DNA from: Methylobacterium aerolatum
Lineage (GTDB): Bacteria; Pseudomonadota; Alphaproteobacteria; Rhizobiales; Beijerinckiaceae
Assembly: GCF_022179085.1 (NCBI RefSeq)
Contig: NZ_BPQE01000031.1
Coordinates: 62,001 to 126,000 of the forward strand
DNA: 64,000 bases
Direction: 5' to 3'
The notes beneath the pieces are model-generated. The model was not told the origin of the DNA, searched no databases, and saw only the letters and a list, made by a program, of their open reading frames with translations. The translations under genes and the position numbers were made by a program. This document shows positions 26,948 through 34,797 of the stretch, piece after piece (position 1 is the stretch's first letter; each line of letters starts with the position of its first letter).

Positions 26948-27700
26948 TCAGAACGCGAAGGTAGCCTGCTTCACCTCATCCAAGCGCAGCACACCCAGGA
27001 GTTGCCATGTCTGCGGCCGCTTCGCCATGTTTCCAAGCGCGAACGCCATTCCGTCGCGCGGGTAGTCGTCGTTGAACTTCCCGTCCATCCACCGCAGCGC
27101 TTCCGCTTCGCTCGTTCGTTGGCGCTCGCGCCAGAACATGGCGTGCGCTTCCCAGTCCCCGTTCCGGTACTCGTGGGAGCCGGAAGCGTCCTCGAAGCGG
27201 AACTTGAACTCGAACGGTGAAGGCTCAAGGGCTGCGAGTTCGGCGTCAAAGAATGAGGTTTGGCGTGCTGCTCGCTGGTAAGCGTTGCGGTCAGCTTCGA
27301 TGTCAGCAGTCTTCTTGGCGCGATAGGTGAAACGCGTGTTCCGAGGGCGGATCAGCGCGAGAGACTGCCCTCGTTGATACGCCTCTTCGGCGGAGCCGAC
27401 GATCATGGGTTCGAGCAGCATAGACCGGTCGCGTTTCGGCAACTCACCGTGCGTCTTGATGGTCTCTTCGTAGACGTGACAACTCTCCAGTCGCTTGTCT
27501 GCTTTCGGGCGTCCGTACTGGAACTCGACCCAATCCCAGCGGGAGAAGCTCGCTTCCTTCAAATGACGGAAACGCACCGGGTACAGCCGGAGCCACTTCC
27601 TATCTGCCGTTACTCCGGCACAGCAGACAGTCTCGCCGTAAGTCTTACTCGGCTGCGGGAGAGCCTTGACGAGGATCGTGACCCTTGCGGATTGAAGCAT
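26948..27700 (-). CDS. Conserved protein partnered with DUF488
   Basis: A 250-residue soluble protein. Conserved-looking segments are MLQSARVTILVKALPQPSK, YGETVCCAGVTADRKWLRLY, PVRFRHLKEASFSRWDWVEF, MFWRERQRTSEAEALRWMDG and a final WQLLGVLRLDEV. The beta-rich N-terminus (ETVCCAGV...WLRLYPV) suggests an OB-like nucleic-acid-binding fold; this is an impression. I know no assigned function. It is encoded directly behind the DUF488 gene with a 56-base overlap (27645-27700), so the two are almost certainly co-expressed. ATG 27700 is the only start consistent with the conserved N-terminus. Confidence 0.7.
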   Translation of the reverse strand: MLQSARVTILVKALPQPSKTYGETVCCAGVTADRKWLRLYPVRFRHLKEASFSRWDWVEFQYGRPKADKRLESCHVYEETIKTHGELPKRDRSMLLEPMIVGSAEEAYQRGQSLALIRPRNTRFTYRAKKTADIEADRNAYQRAARQTSFFDAELAALEPSPFEFKFRFEDASGSHEYRNGDWEAHAMFWRERQRTSEAEALRWMDGKFNDDYPRDGMAFALGNMAKRPQTWQLLGVLRLDEVKQATFAF

Positions 27701-28157
27701 CGCGGTAACGACCCGGCATGTCTCCGTAGAGATCGAAGACTGTCTCAGGACCGTCGCTGATTGCAAGGGCAACGATGGATCGGTGGCAAACCTTCGGATC
27801 ACGCTCGAAGCACATCAAGCACGTCGCCTGCTCGTGAGTTAGCGTTCCGAGGGCTTCAAGATCGTCACGGGCCTCTGCGGTGGCGAGATGGCGAGTGTAG
27901 ATCGAGCGGAACTCATCGTAACGGCCCGCCCTCGCGGCCTCTCTGCCGGGCTTCGGATCGCCAAGGCCACGGAGATGCACGTACTCGATGCCCTCAGCTT
28001 CCAGACGTGCTCGCAAGCCGTTCTTGGAGAAACCCTTCTTCCTCGAAACGGTCACCGCTCGAACGTCCACAAGCAGTTCGATACCTACGTCAACGAGGGT
28101 GGCAACGAAGCGGTCGATGTCCGTCCCTTCGTAGCCGATGGTGAAAATCGTCTGCAC
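27645..28157 (-). CDS. DUF488 family protein
   Basis: A 170-residue DUF488 (PF04343) protein. Family signatures are TIFTIGYEGTDIDRFVATL at the N-terminus, LLVDVRAVTVSRKKGFSKNG (about residues 24-43), YVHLRGLGDPKPGR, and the C-terminal CLMCFERDPKVCHRSIVALA, with two Cys and a His that may bind metal or react. The biochemical function of DUF488 is unknown. GTG 28157 has a good GGAGAGG site; the longer frame to 28247 is not needed. It forms a minus-strand pair with the gene at 26948 and is preceded by a small membrane protein. Confidence 0.85.
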   Translation of the reverse strand: MQTIFTIGYEGTDIDRFVATLVDVGIELLVDVRAVTVSRKKGFSKNGLRARLEAEGIEYVHLRGLGDPKPGREAARAGRYDEFRSIYTRHLATAEARDDLEALGTLTHEQATCLMCFERDPKVCHRSIVALAISDGPETVFDLYGDMPGRYRDASIRKGHDPRQGSPAAE

Positions 28158-28263
28158 TATCCTCTCCCGCGCCGTACCCCTCGATAGGGGAGGACGGCAA
28201 GAGCGTCCATCTGTGTCGCAGATCACTCGTAGTGGCCCTTCAGTCAACCACTACTGAACGCGG

Positions 28264-28677
28264 TTAGGTCGTGGACGATGCCCCGACAGTCATCACTCGG
28301 GTAAGATGAGACTTGGACACAGAGTATTTTTGTAGGCCACAAGCTATGATCACGCTTTCGAAGAAACGCATCAAGTTATCATCAGAAATTCCGACCGAAA
28401 GCGCATCGTATGCCGCGATAACAGGCTTATGTTCGGCGAAGACATGAGGAACTCGCGCCATCGCCCTGTTAAAATCTCGAGCTTCATCAGATGTTATTAT
28501 TTTATTCTGGAGTACGTAGCGCACGGCCATCAAATCATCCAACAACGAAATCTTTTGCTTACGACGTTCGATCGCCTCTATTCGCAAATAGCCATGGCTG
28601 TAAACGAACAAAGACCCCATGACCCCAACAAGCGCTCCAATTAAGCCGCTAACGAGATTTACAATTAGGTCATGCAT
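28264..28677 (-). CDS. Small membrane-anchored hypothetical protein
   Basis: A 137-residue protein with one N-terminal membrane helix (MHDLIVNLVSGLIGALVGVM, about residues 4-24) and a cytoplasmic helical domain (RIEAIERRKQKISLLDDLMA, NKIITSDEARDFNRAMARVP, HVFAEHKPVIAAYDAL). The gene is the most AT-rich in the window, pointing to recent transfer. A TTG at 28695 is an alternative start; ATG 28677 is preferred. It lies 106 bases upstream of the DUF488 gene on the same strand and may be the membrane component of the same module. This layout, a membrane anchor plus soluble partners, is common in defence systems, but that is inference. Confidence 0.65.
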   Translation of the reverse strand: MHDLIVNLVSGLIGALVGVMGSLFVYSHGYLRIEAIERRKQKISLLDDLMAVRYVLQNKIITSDEARDFNRAMARVPHVFAEHKPVIAAYDALSVGISDDNLMRFFESVIIACGLQKYSVSKSHLTRVMTVGASSTT

Positions 28678-28712
28678 TAAATTCCCAAGCTCCAAGCGTA
28701 CGTAACTGCCAT

Positions 28713-30296
28713 CTAATAGATAGTGATACGCTCAATTGCGTCTTTCATTGTCTGAAGGGTCACCGTCCCATAGGCTTTCGCCACGGTATCTGGGGCATGG
28801 CCCACGATGGCGTCTGCTACGCTGTCTCCGATCCCTGCTGCACGGGCGAGTGTCTTGAAGCGGTGGCGCCAAGCGTGAGATGGGTCCTTCCGGTGCGCCC
28901 TTCCAACATCCAAACCGAGCCCCTGGACCCACGCGGCTACGTTCTTAGAAACGACCTTGTGAGGCGGCTTCTTCGCGTCAGTCCTGCGGCGGGTCGGGTT
29001 GTAGAATAGGGGCCCCTTCTGTGAGCCTGCGAAGGCCAGGAAGCCCGCTTCGATGAGGGCGGGGTGGATGGGGATCACACGTTCGGAGCCAAGGTTCTTG
29101 AGGGAGCCAGCCTCAGCCGTGATCCGCAGGGCGTGGATGCCGTCTTGAACGATCACATCCTCCCCGCGTAACTGTGTCATCTCCCCGACCCGTGCCCCTG
29201 TTGCAGCACAGAGTAGCGGGACCCATCGAATGGGGGGGCGGGTGCTCTCCGATGCGGCCTTGAGGATGGTGGCGGCCTCAGCGTCAGTGAAGCCGAGCAT
29301 CCGTTCATCGGGACGCTTACGGTGAGCTACGGCTACCCCAGCGGCCGGGTTGGACGCGATGTGGACGTTCTTTACACCCCAGTCGAAAGCGACCCGGAGA
29401 GCGGCGAGCTTGGCATCGTTGATCGTCTTCGGGGCACCACCAGCGGCGACAAGACTGTCCTTCCACCGGACGACATCGGCCTTCACGACCTGCCCCGCAT
29501 CGTCCTTCCCCATGAAGGCGATGAAGGTCTCACAGTGCTTGCGCCACTGGTCCACGGTGCTTTGAGCGGGACGGCGCTCCTTGGCGTAACCGTCGAACAG
29601 GTTGAGGAGGCTGACGCCCTTCGTTTCGGGCTTCGTTTCGGGGAAGCTGGGGAAGCGTGCCGCTTGAGGGTCAGGGGTGTAGTCCCCACCGGCTCGGGCC
29701 ATCAGGAGCAGGTTCGCTTGCCGTAGGGCCGTGAGGACTTGTTCGTTGAGCCGGGTGCGGCTGTCGCGGTCGATGACGAGACCCCGGCGGGCGAGAGACC
29801 CATCGGAGAAGCCCCCTACCCTCTCCTCAATGCTGCGGGCTCGCTTCTCTTCCTCGGGGAGGATCGTGAGGGCGGCGCGACCGTACTGCCCCATCTCGGC
29901 TCGGGCGTTGTCGGCCTCGATGTAAGCCCACTTGGCGGCCTCGCCCGGATCATCCTCAAGGGTCTCGGCAAGCGCGCGATAGACCTCGCCAGCGAGCGCC
30001 AGGGTCTCCTTGTGCGTCAGCCTCCGGGGGCCTTCGCGCACAGAGCGCCACACGGCTTCAAGGTAGGCGACAGCTTGTGCCTGTCGTGCCTTGGCCTCTT
30101 GCGGGTCTCGGGTGCGGAGCGAGACACGGATGTCCCTGTCCTTGGCCGAGATGACCTTGTGGACGGAGATGTCCCCGATGGGGATGGTCAGCCGCAAGCC
30201 AGTTGCCTTGCCGAGGATGTCGGCCGGGAGGCGCTGCACAAGCTGATGGTGGGAAGTGCCCTTACGCTTCATCGGCCGGGGCATCTGAAGGGCCAT
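28713..30296 (-). CDS. Tyrosine recombinase/integrase of the element
   Basis: Integrates and excises the element at the tRNA-Leu 3' end. The 527-residue protein has a long N-terminal arm-binding region and a core-binding SAM-like domain (STVDQWRKHCETFIAFMGK, about residue 250). The catalytic domain shows Arg in ATGARVGEMTQLRGEDV, the HxxR box in SHAWRHRFKTLAR, a second His in ADAIVGHAPDTVAKAYGTV and the nucleophilic Tyr in that same AYGTV. ATG 30296 is preferred over GTG 30305. It reads away from the tRNA, on the same strand, 86 bases after its 3' end. Confidence 0.95.
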   Translation of the reverse strand: MALQMPRPMKRKGTSHHQLVQRLPADILGKATGLRLTIPIGDISVHKVISAKDRDIRVSLRTRDPQEAKARQAQAVAYLEAVWRSVREGPRRLTHKETLALAGEVYRALAETLEDDPGEAAKWAYIEADNARAEMGQYGRAALTILPEEEKRARSIEERVGGFSDGSLARRGLVIDRDSRTRLNEQVLTALRQANLLLMARAGGDYTPDPQAARFPSFPETKPETKGVSLLNLFDGYAKERRPAQSTVDQWRKHCETFIAFMGKDDAGQVVKADVVRWKDSLVAAGGAPKTINDAKLAALRVAFDWGVKNVHIASNPAAGVAVAHRKRPDERMLGFTDAEAATILKAASESTRPPIRWVPLLCAATGARVGEMTQLRGEDVIVQDGIHALRITAEAGSLKNLGSERVIPIHPALIEAGFLAFAGSQKGPLFYNPTRRRTDAKKPPHKVVSKNVAAWVQGLGLDVGRAHRKDPSHAWRHRFKTLARAAGIGDSVADAIVGHAPDTVAKAYGTVTLQTMKDAIERITIY

Positions 30297-30354
30297 GCTG
30301 AACACCGCTGTTGAACAGTCGGCGTTCGCGTAAACCCTTGATCGTAGGATACTC

Positions 30355-30401
30355 TTTGCGGATCAGCCTGTTGGGCGGCTGATGGTGCCCAGGAAAGGAC
30401 T
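30355..30401. repeat. Right attachment site (attR), 47 bp
   Basis: Perfect match to 19928-19974. Positions 30383-30401 are the 3' end of tRNA-Leu including the encoded CCA; 30355-30382 is sequence beyond the tRNA. The element therefore carries a tRNA-restoring attP. Confidence 0.9.
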
Positions 30402-30467
30402 CGAACCTTCACCTCTTGCGAGACTGGTACCTGAAACCAGCGCGTCTACCAATTCCGCCACCTGGGC
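30383..30467 (-). tRNA. tRNA-Leu(CAG)
   Basis: Read on the minus strand, the 85-base sequence folds as a class II tRNA. The acceptor arms are GCCCAGG and CCTGGGC, discriminator A and encoded CCA. The anticodon stem is CTGGT/ACCAG with loop TTCAGGT, giving anticodon CAG. A long variable arm (TCTCGCAAGAGGTGA region) and the T-loop GGTTCGAGTCC follow. The long variable arm and CAG anticodon identify leucine. It lies 93 bases downstream of the leuC stop and is the integration site of the element. Confidence 0.97.
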
Positions 30468-30560
30468 TCGCCGCCAGCCTTGGCCGGCGACGGGGTTCGT
30501 TTAGGCGGCGCGCGGGCCTTCGTCAATCGCGATTCCGCAGCGCCGCCATCTTCTTTGCGA

Positions 30561-31973
30561 TCAGCCGCGTGGCCACTCGCGGATGTCCACGAAGCGGCCG
30601 GCCACCGCCGCCGCCGCCGCCATGGCGGGGGAGACGAGGTGCGTGCGCCCGCGCGGCCCCTGGCGGCCCTCGAAGTTGCGGTTCGAGGTCGAGGCGCAGC
30701 GCTCGCCCGGCCGCAGCTTGTCGGGGTTCATGCCGAGGCACATGGAGCAGCCGGGCTCGCGCCAGTCGAAGCCGGCGGCCTTGAGGATCCTGTCCAGGCC
30801 CTCGGCCTCGGCCTGCGCCTTCACGAGGCCGGAACCGGGCACGATCATCGCCGAGACGTTCTGGTGGACCTTGCGGTCGCCCACCACCCGCGCGACCTCG
30901 CGCAGGTCCTCGATCCGGCCGTTGGTGCACGAGCCGATGAACACCCGGTCGAGGGTGATGTCGGTGATCGGCGTTCCCGGCGTCAGGCCCATATAGGCGA
31001 GCGCCTTCTCCTTGGACTGGCGCTTGTTCTCGTCGGCGATCGCGGCCGGATCGGGGATGCGGCCCTGAATCGAGATCACGTCCTCCGGGCTGGTGCCCCA
31101 GCTGACGATCGGCGGCAGGTTCGCCGCGTCGAGGCGCACCTCGCGGTCGAAGTGGGCGCCGTCGTCGGTCACGAGGCTTTCCCAGTAGGCGCGGGCCTTG
31201 TCGAAGGCCGCGCCCTTCGGCGCCTTGGGGCGGTCCTTCACGTAGGCGAAGGTGGTGGCGTCGGGCGCGACCATGCCGGCGCGGGCGCCGCCCTCGATCG
31301 ACATGTTGCAGATGGTCATCCGCCCCTCCATCGAGAGGGCGCGGATCGCCTCGCCGGCATACTCCATCACGTGGCCAGTGCCGCCGGCCGTGCCGATCTC
31401 GCCGATGATCGCGAGGATGATGTCCTTGGCGGTCACCCCCGGCGGCAGCGTGCCGTCGACGGTGATGCGCATGTTCCTGGCCTTCTTCTGCACCAGCGTC
31501 TGCGTGGCGAGCACGTGCTCGACCTCGGACGTGCCGATGCCGTGGGCCAGCGCCCCGAAGGCGCCGTGGGTGGAGGTGTGCGAATCGCCGCAGACGATGG
31601 TCTGGCCCGGCAGGGTGAAGCCCTGCTCCGGCCCGATGATGTGGACGATGCCCTGGCGGCGGTCGAGCGCGTCGTAGAACTCGATGCCGAAGTCGGCCAC
31701 GTTCTGCGCCAGCGCGTCGAGCTGGGTGCGGCTCTCGGGATCGGTGATGCCCTGACTGCGGTCGGAGGTCTGGACGTTGTGGTCCACCACCGCCAGCGTC
31801 TTGTGCGGGGCGCGCACCTTGCGGCCGGCCACGCGAAGCCCCTCGAACGCCTGGGGGCTCGTCACCTCGTGCACGAGGTGGCGGTCGATGTAGAGGAGGC
31901 TCGTGCCGTCCGGCTGAACATCGACGACGTGGTCGTCCCAGATCTTGTCGTAGAGGGTGCGGGGGCTGGTCAT
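30561..31973 (-). CDS. leuC: 3-Isopropylmalate dehydratase large subunit
   Basis: LeuC, with the small subunit LeuD, isomerises 2-isopropylmalate to 3-isopropylmalate in leucine synthesis, using a [4Fe-4S] cluster. The 470-residue protein has the aconitase-family landmarks: [40 protein letters not shown], the first cluster Cys in [14 protein letters not shown] (about residue 347), and the pair in [15 protein letters not shown] (about 408-411). It ends in the conserved [19 protein letters not shown]. leuD is not in the window. The stop lies 93 bases before tRNA-Leu on the same strand. Confidence 0.98.
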   Translation of the reverse strand: MTSPRTLYDKIWDDHVVDVQPDGTSLLYIDRHLVHEVTSPQAFEGLRVAGRKVRAPHKTLAVVDHNVQTSDRSQGITDPESRTQLDALAQNVADFGIEFYDALDRRQGIVHIIGPEQGFTLPGQTIVCGDSHTSTHGAFGALAHGIGTSEVEHVLATQTLVQKKARNMRITVDGTLPPGVTAKDIILAIIGEIGTAGGTGHVMEYAGEAIRALSMEGRMTICNMSIEGGARAGMVAPDATTFAYVKDRPKAPKGAAFDKARAYWESLVTDDGAHFDREVRLDAANLPPIVSWGTSPEDVISIQGRIPDPAAIADENKRQSKEKALAYMGLTPGTPITDITLDRVFIGSCTNGRIEDLREVARVVGDRKVHQNVSAMIVPGSGLVKAQAEAEGLDRILKAAGFDWREPGCSMCLGMNPDKLRPGERCASTSNRNFEGRQGPRGRTHLVSPAMAAAAAVAGRFVDIREWPRG

Positions 31974-32227
31974 GGTCTTGGCTGTCTTGACGGAATGGCC
32001 TCGGTTCGCGCGCTCGCTTCGGCCCGGGGCTCCTTAGTAGGCATCGTCGCGCCGTTACGGAAGAGGCGCGCGCGGAGGGGAGGCTACCCGTCCGCAGATG
32101 CCTCGCCCGAAAGCCTCCGCGATGTCAGACCCCCGCTGCCGCGCGGGTAGCGCCGACGGCGCCCTCGGCGTATGCCCGGCGTGGCGCACGGCGCGCCGCC
32201 CCGCCGCCCGGAGAAGGCCCCCGTCCG

Positions 32228-33196
32228 ATGACCGGAACCTCGCCCGCCGACATCCTGCTCCTGCGGAAGATGCACCCCTTGGTGGAGAAGGCCCTGGGCG
32301 GCCGCTTCACCCTCCACTGCTTGGAGGGCGCGCCCGACCCGGAGGCCCTGCTCGCGGAGGTCGGTCCCCGCATCCGGGGCCTGTGCGTCGGCGGCGGCGT
32401 CGATGGGGCGCTGATGGACCGGCTGCCGAGGCTGGAGCTAATCGCGAATTTCGGCGTGGGCTACGATGCGGTGGACGCCGCCGGGGCGGCCAAGCGCGGC
32501 GTCGTCGTCACCAACACCCCCGACGTCCTGACCGACGAGGTTGCCGACCTCGCGGTGGGCCTCGTCCTGGCGACGGTCCGGCGCCTGCCGCAGGCCGACC
32601 GTTACCTGCGCGAGGGGCATTGGCCAAAGGCGCCCTTCCCGCTGACCGCCTCCCTGCGCGGGCGCCGGGTGGGTATTCTGGGCCTCGGGCGGATCGGCTT
32701 GGCCATCGCCCGGCGCCTCGACGGGTTCGGGGTGGAGATCGACTACCATGGCCGCAGCCGCAAGGCCGGCGTGCCCTACACCTATCACGACAGCCTGATC
32801 GGGCTCGCCAGGGCCGTCCACATCCTCGTGGTGGTCGCGCCCGGCGGCTCCGATACGAAGGGCCTCGTGGACGCGGCCGTGCTGGACGCCCTCGGGCCGG
32901 AGGGACTCCTCGTGAACGTGGCCAGGGGCAGCGTCGTGGACGAGGCGGCCCTGATCGCCGCCCTCCAGGCCGGCACCATCCTGGGTGCGGGGCTCGACGT
33001 CTTCGAGAACGAGCCCCACGTCCCGCCGGACCTCGCGGCCCTGGAGAACACCGTCCTCCTGCCGCATGTGGGGTCGGCCTCCACCTCCACCCGCGAGGCG
33101 ATGGCGCAATTGGTGGTCGACAACGTCCTGTCGTGGTTCGAGGGGCGCGGCCCGCTCACGCCGGTGGCCGAGACGCCCTGGAGCCCCGCGAGGTGA
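32228..33196 (+). CDS. D-2-hydroxyacid dehydrogenase (NAD-binding)
   Basis: A cytoplasmic oxidoreductase of the D-isomer 2-hydroxyacid dehydrogenase family, probably reducing glyoxylate, hydroxypyruvate or another 2-oxoacid with NAD(P)H. The 322-residue protein has the split catalytic domain and a central Rossmann domain with GILGLGRIGLAIARRL (about residues 150-165). The catalytic Arg lies in VNVARGSVVDEAALI, the Glu in GLDVFENEPHVP and the His in LLPHVGSAS. The substrate cannot be read from sequence alone. Its TGA overlaps the GTG start of the next gene. Confidence 0.92.
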   Translation: MTGTSPADILLLRKMHPLVEKALGGRFTLHCLEGAPDPEALLAEVGPRIRGLCVGGGVDGALMDRLPRLELIANFGVGYDAVDAAGAAKRGVVVTNTPDVLTDEVADLAVGLVLATVRRLPQADRYLREGHWPKAPFPLTASLRGRRVGILGLGRIGLAIARRLDGFGVEIDYHGRSRKAGVPYTYHDSLIGLARAVHILVVVAPGGSDTKGLVDAAVLDALGPEGLLVNVARGSVVDEAALIAALQAGTILGAGLDVFENEPHVPPDLAALENTVLLPHVGSASTSTREAMAQLVVDNVLSWFEGRGPLTPVAETPWSPAR

Positions 33197-34092
33197 GCGC
33201 CCTCCGCGCCACGGCCGCGACCGTCCTGATCCTCCTCGTTCTCGATCCGGCGACGGCGCAGGAAGCGGTGCGGGACGAGCGTCCCGGCGGCCCCCCGATG
33301 GCCTCGCCCTTCGCGCCGGTCCCGCCCGATCCGTCGGTCGCGGAGGAGAAGGAGACGCTGCCGACGAGGGTCGCCGAGGTGCCCGGAACCTGGGACCTGT
33401 CGAAGGACGGCACCAGCCGCCGCTGCGTGATGACGCTCCTCAAGGACAAGGGTCCCGCCGGGCAACTGGTAAACTTCCCGGCCGGATGCCGCCGCGCCCT
33501 GCCGGTGATGAACGGCGTGGCGGGCTGGCTCTATGCCGACGAGGCCGTGCGCCTGGTGGACAAGGACATCCGTCCCGTCCTCCAATTCAAGCGCCGCCAG
33601 GACCGGCGCAGCTATGTCGGCACGGCGCCGGGGGGAGAGACCTACAGCCTCGTGCCCCTGGACACCGCCGGGATGCGCCCGCCCGAGCCGGAGCCCGCGA
33701 TCGCCGCCGCCGTGCCTGCGCCGTCACCGGCCGTCGCGACGGCCGCGACGGTGTCGCCGGGTGAACCCGGCGGGCCGGTCGTCCCGGCCCCCCCTCTCCC
33801 GCCCCTGTCGCCGGACGGGCCCCAGCCCGGCACCTACGCCCTCGACCGGCTGCGCCAGCAGGCCACCTGCCGCCTCGCCTTCGAGCGCGACGGCACGGTC
33901 AAGCTCCTGGCCGGCTGCCACGACGACGGGATCGAGGTCTTCAACCCGGTCACTTGGCGCTACGACGGCGGTCGCCTCACCGTCACGGCGAAGCGTGGCC
34001 ACAGCATCGGCCTCGTCAAGATGGATGACGGGCGCTGGCGGCGTGACCCGGAGACGGGCGTGGTGTTCATCCTCCGGCGGATCGAGGGGTAG
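33193..34092 (+). CDS. Secreted protein with two AprI/Inh-type inhibitor domains
   Basis: A 299-residue exported protein starting at GTG 33193, overlapping the dehydrogenase stop by 4 bases; signal peptide VSALRATAATVLILLVLDPATA. Two copies of an AprI/Inh-like beta-barrel are visible. The first (about residues 60-155) begins VPGTWDLSKDGTSRRCVMTL, and the second (about 210-299) begins QPGTYALDRLRQQATCRLAF; each has a conserved Cys pair. A Pro/Ala linker joins them. AprI/Inh proteins inhibit serralysin metalloproteases in the periplasm. No such protease is nearby, so the target is unknown. Confidence 0.82.
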   Translation: MSALRATAATVLILLVLDPATAQEAVRDERPGGPPMASPFAPVPPDPSVAEEKETLPTRVAEVPGTWDLSKDGTSRRCVMTLLKDKGPAGQLVNFPAGCRRALPVMNGVAGWLYADEAVRLVDKDIRPVLQFKRRQDRRSYVGTAPGGETYSLVPLDTAGMRPPEPEPAIAAAVPAPSPAVATAATVSPGEPGGPVVPAPPLPPLSPDGPQPGTYALDRLRQQATCRLAFERDGTVKLLAGCHDDGIEVFNPVTWRYDGGRLTVTAKRGHSIGLVKMDDGRWRRDPETGVVFILRRIEG

Positions 34093-34116
34093 CCGCGACC
34101 CGCCGGACGGGCCCGC

Positions 34117-34731
34117 CTACCGGGTGCCGCGCCCGTCCTGCACCGGCAGCATCCGCTCCAGGATGCCGTCGCGCCGGACGACGAGGTGCCAGACGGTGCC
34201 GAGGATGTGCAGGGAGACGAGGAGGTACACGGCGTATTGTCCGACGACGTGCGCCGTTGCGAAGACCTTCTGCAACTGCTCGTTCTTCTCCAGACCCGGG
34301 ATGGTGAAGAGCCAGAAATACGGGGTGGACCGGCCCGAGAGGGCGCTGAGCAGGTAGCCGCTTACCGGCATGACCAGGAAGATCCCGTAGAGCAGCCAGT
34401 GGTTGACCCGCGCGATGAGTTCGAGGGCGCGGGGCACGGCCGGATCGGCCGGCGCGGGGTTGATCATCCGCCAGACGATGCGGACGACGACGATCGCGAG
34501 GATCGTGAGCCCAACGGATTTGTGCAGAGTGAAGACCGTGCCCTTCAGTTCGCCGTTCGGGAGGCTGAGGGCGACCCAGGCCAGCGGCAGCACCGCCAGC
34601 GCGAAGACGGCGGTGATCCAATGCAGGGCCTGCGACACGGGATTGTACCGGGGCAGGCCGGCGGCGGTGACGTAGGTCGCGGGAAGGCCCGGCGATGGGG
34701 CCTGCCGGGGGGAGAGCGTTGACCCGGACAT
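34117..34731 (-). CDS. Cytochrome b561 family membrane protein
   Basis: A di-heme b-type cytochrome in the inner membrane, likely passing electrons between the quinone pool and a periplasmic acceptor, possibly superoxide. The 204-residue protein has four helices with His in YNPVSQALHWITAVFALAVL, FTLHKSVGLTILAIVVVRIV, NHWLLYGIFLVMPVSGYLLS and LLVSLHILGTVWHLVVRRDG, which supply the heme ligands. ATG 34731. It is monocistronic by layout, convergent with the AprI/Inh gene. Confidence 0.92.
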   Translation of the reverse strand: MSGSTLSPRQAPSPGLPATYVTAAGLPRYNPVSQALHWITAVFALAVLPLAWVALSLPNGELKGTVFTLHKSVGLTILAIVVVRIVWRMINPAPADPAVPRALELIARVNHWLLYGIFLVMPVSGYLLSALSGRSTPYFWLFTIPGLEKNEQLQKVFATAHVVGQYAVYLLVSLHILGTVWHLVVRRDGILERMLPVQDGRGTR

Positions 34732-34797
34732 GGCTGTCCTCTCGATGCGCAGTCGGTCCGGCTTAGCTAGGGCCGGTTTCCGGGAGACGACAGCCGG

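Larger units (their letters stand above)
19928..30401. mobile_element. Integrative element inserted in tRNA-Leu(CAG)
   Basis: A 10.4-kb region bounded by perfect 47-bp direct repeats (19928-19974 and 30355-30401). The right copy includes the last 19 bases of an intact tRNA-Leu gene, the classical target of tyrosine integrases. The integrase gene lies directly beside that tRNA. Cargo has a lower-GC, different codon flavour than the flanks and mostly accessory functions: two recombinases, a ParB-like protein, RNase HI, a cell-wall hydrolase-like lipoprotein, small ORFs and a DUF488 module. No capsid, tail or conjugation genes are seen. It is therefore a genomic island, satellite or decayed prophage rather than a complete phage or ICE. 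Confidence 0.9.

Noticed and set aside
19928-30401. Complete prophage
   Set aside because: No capsid, portal, terminase, tail or lysis cassette is seen; only recombination and small accessory genes.
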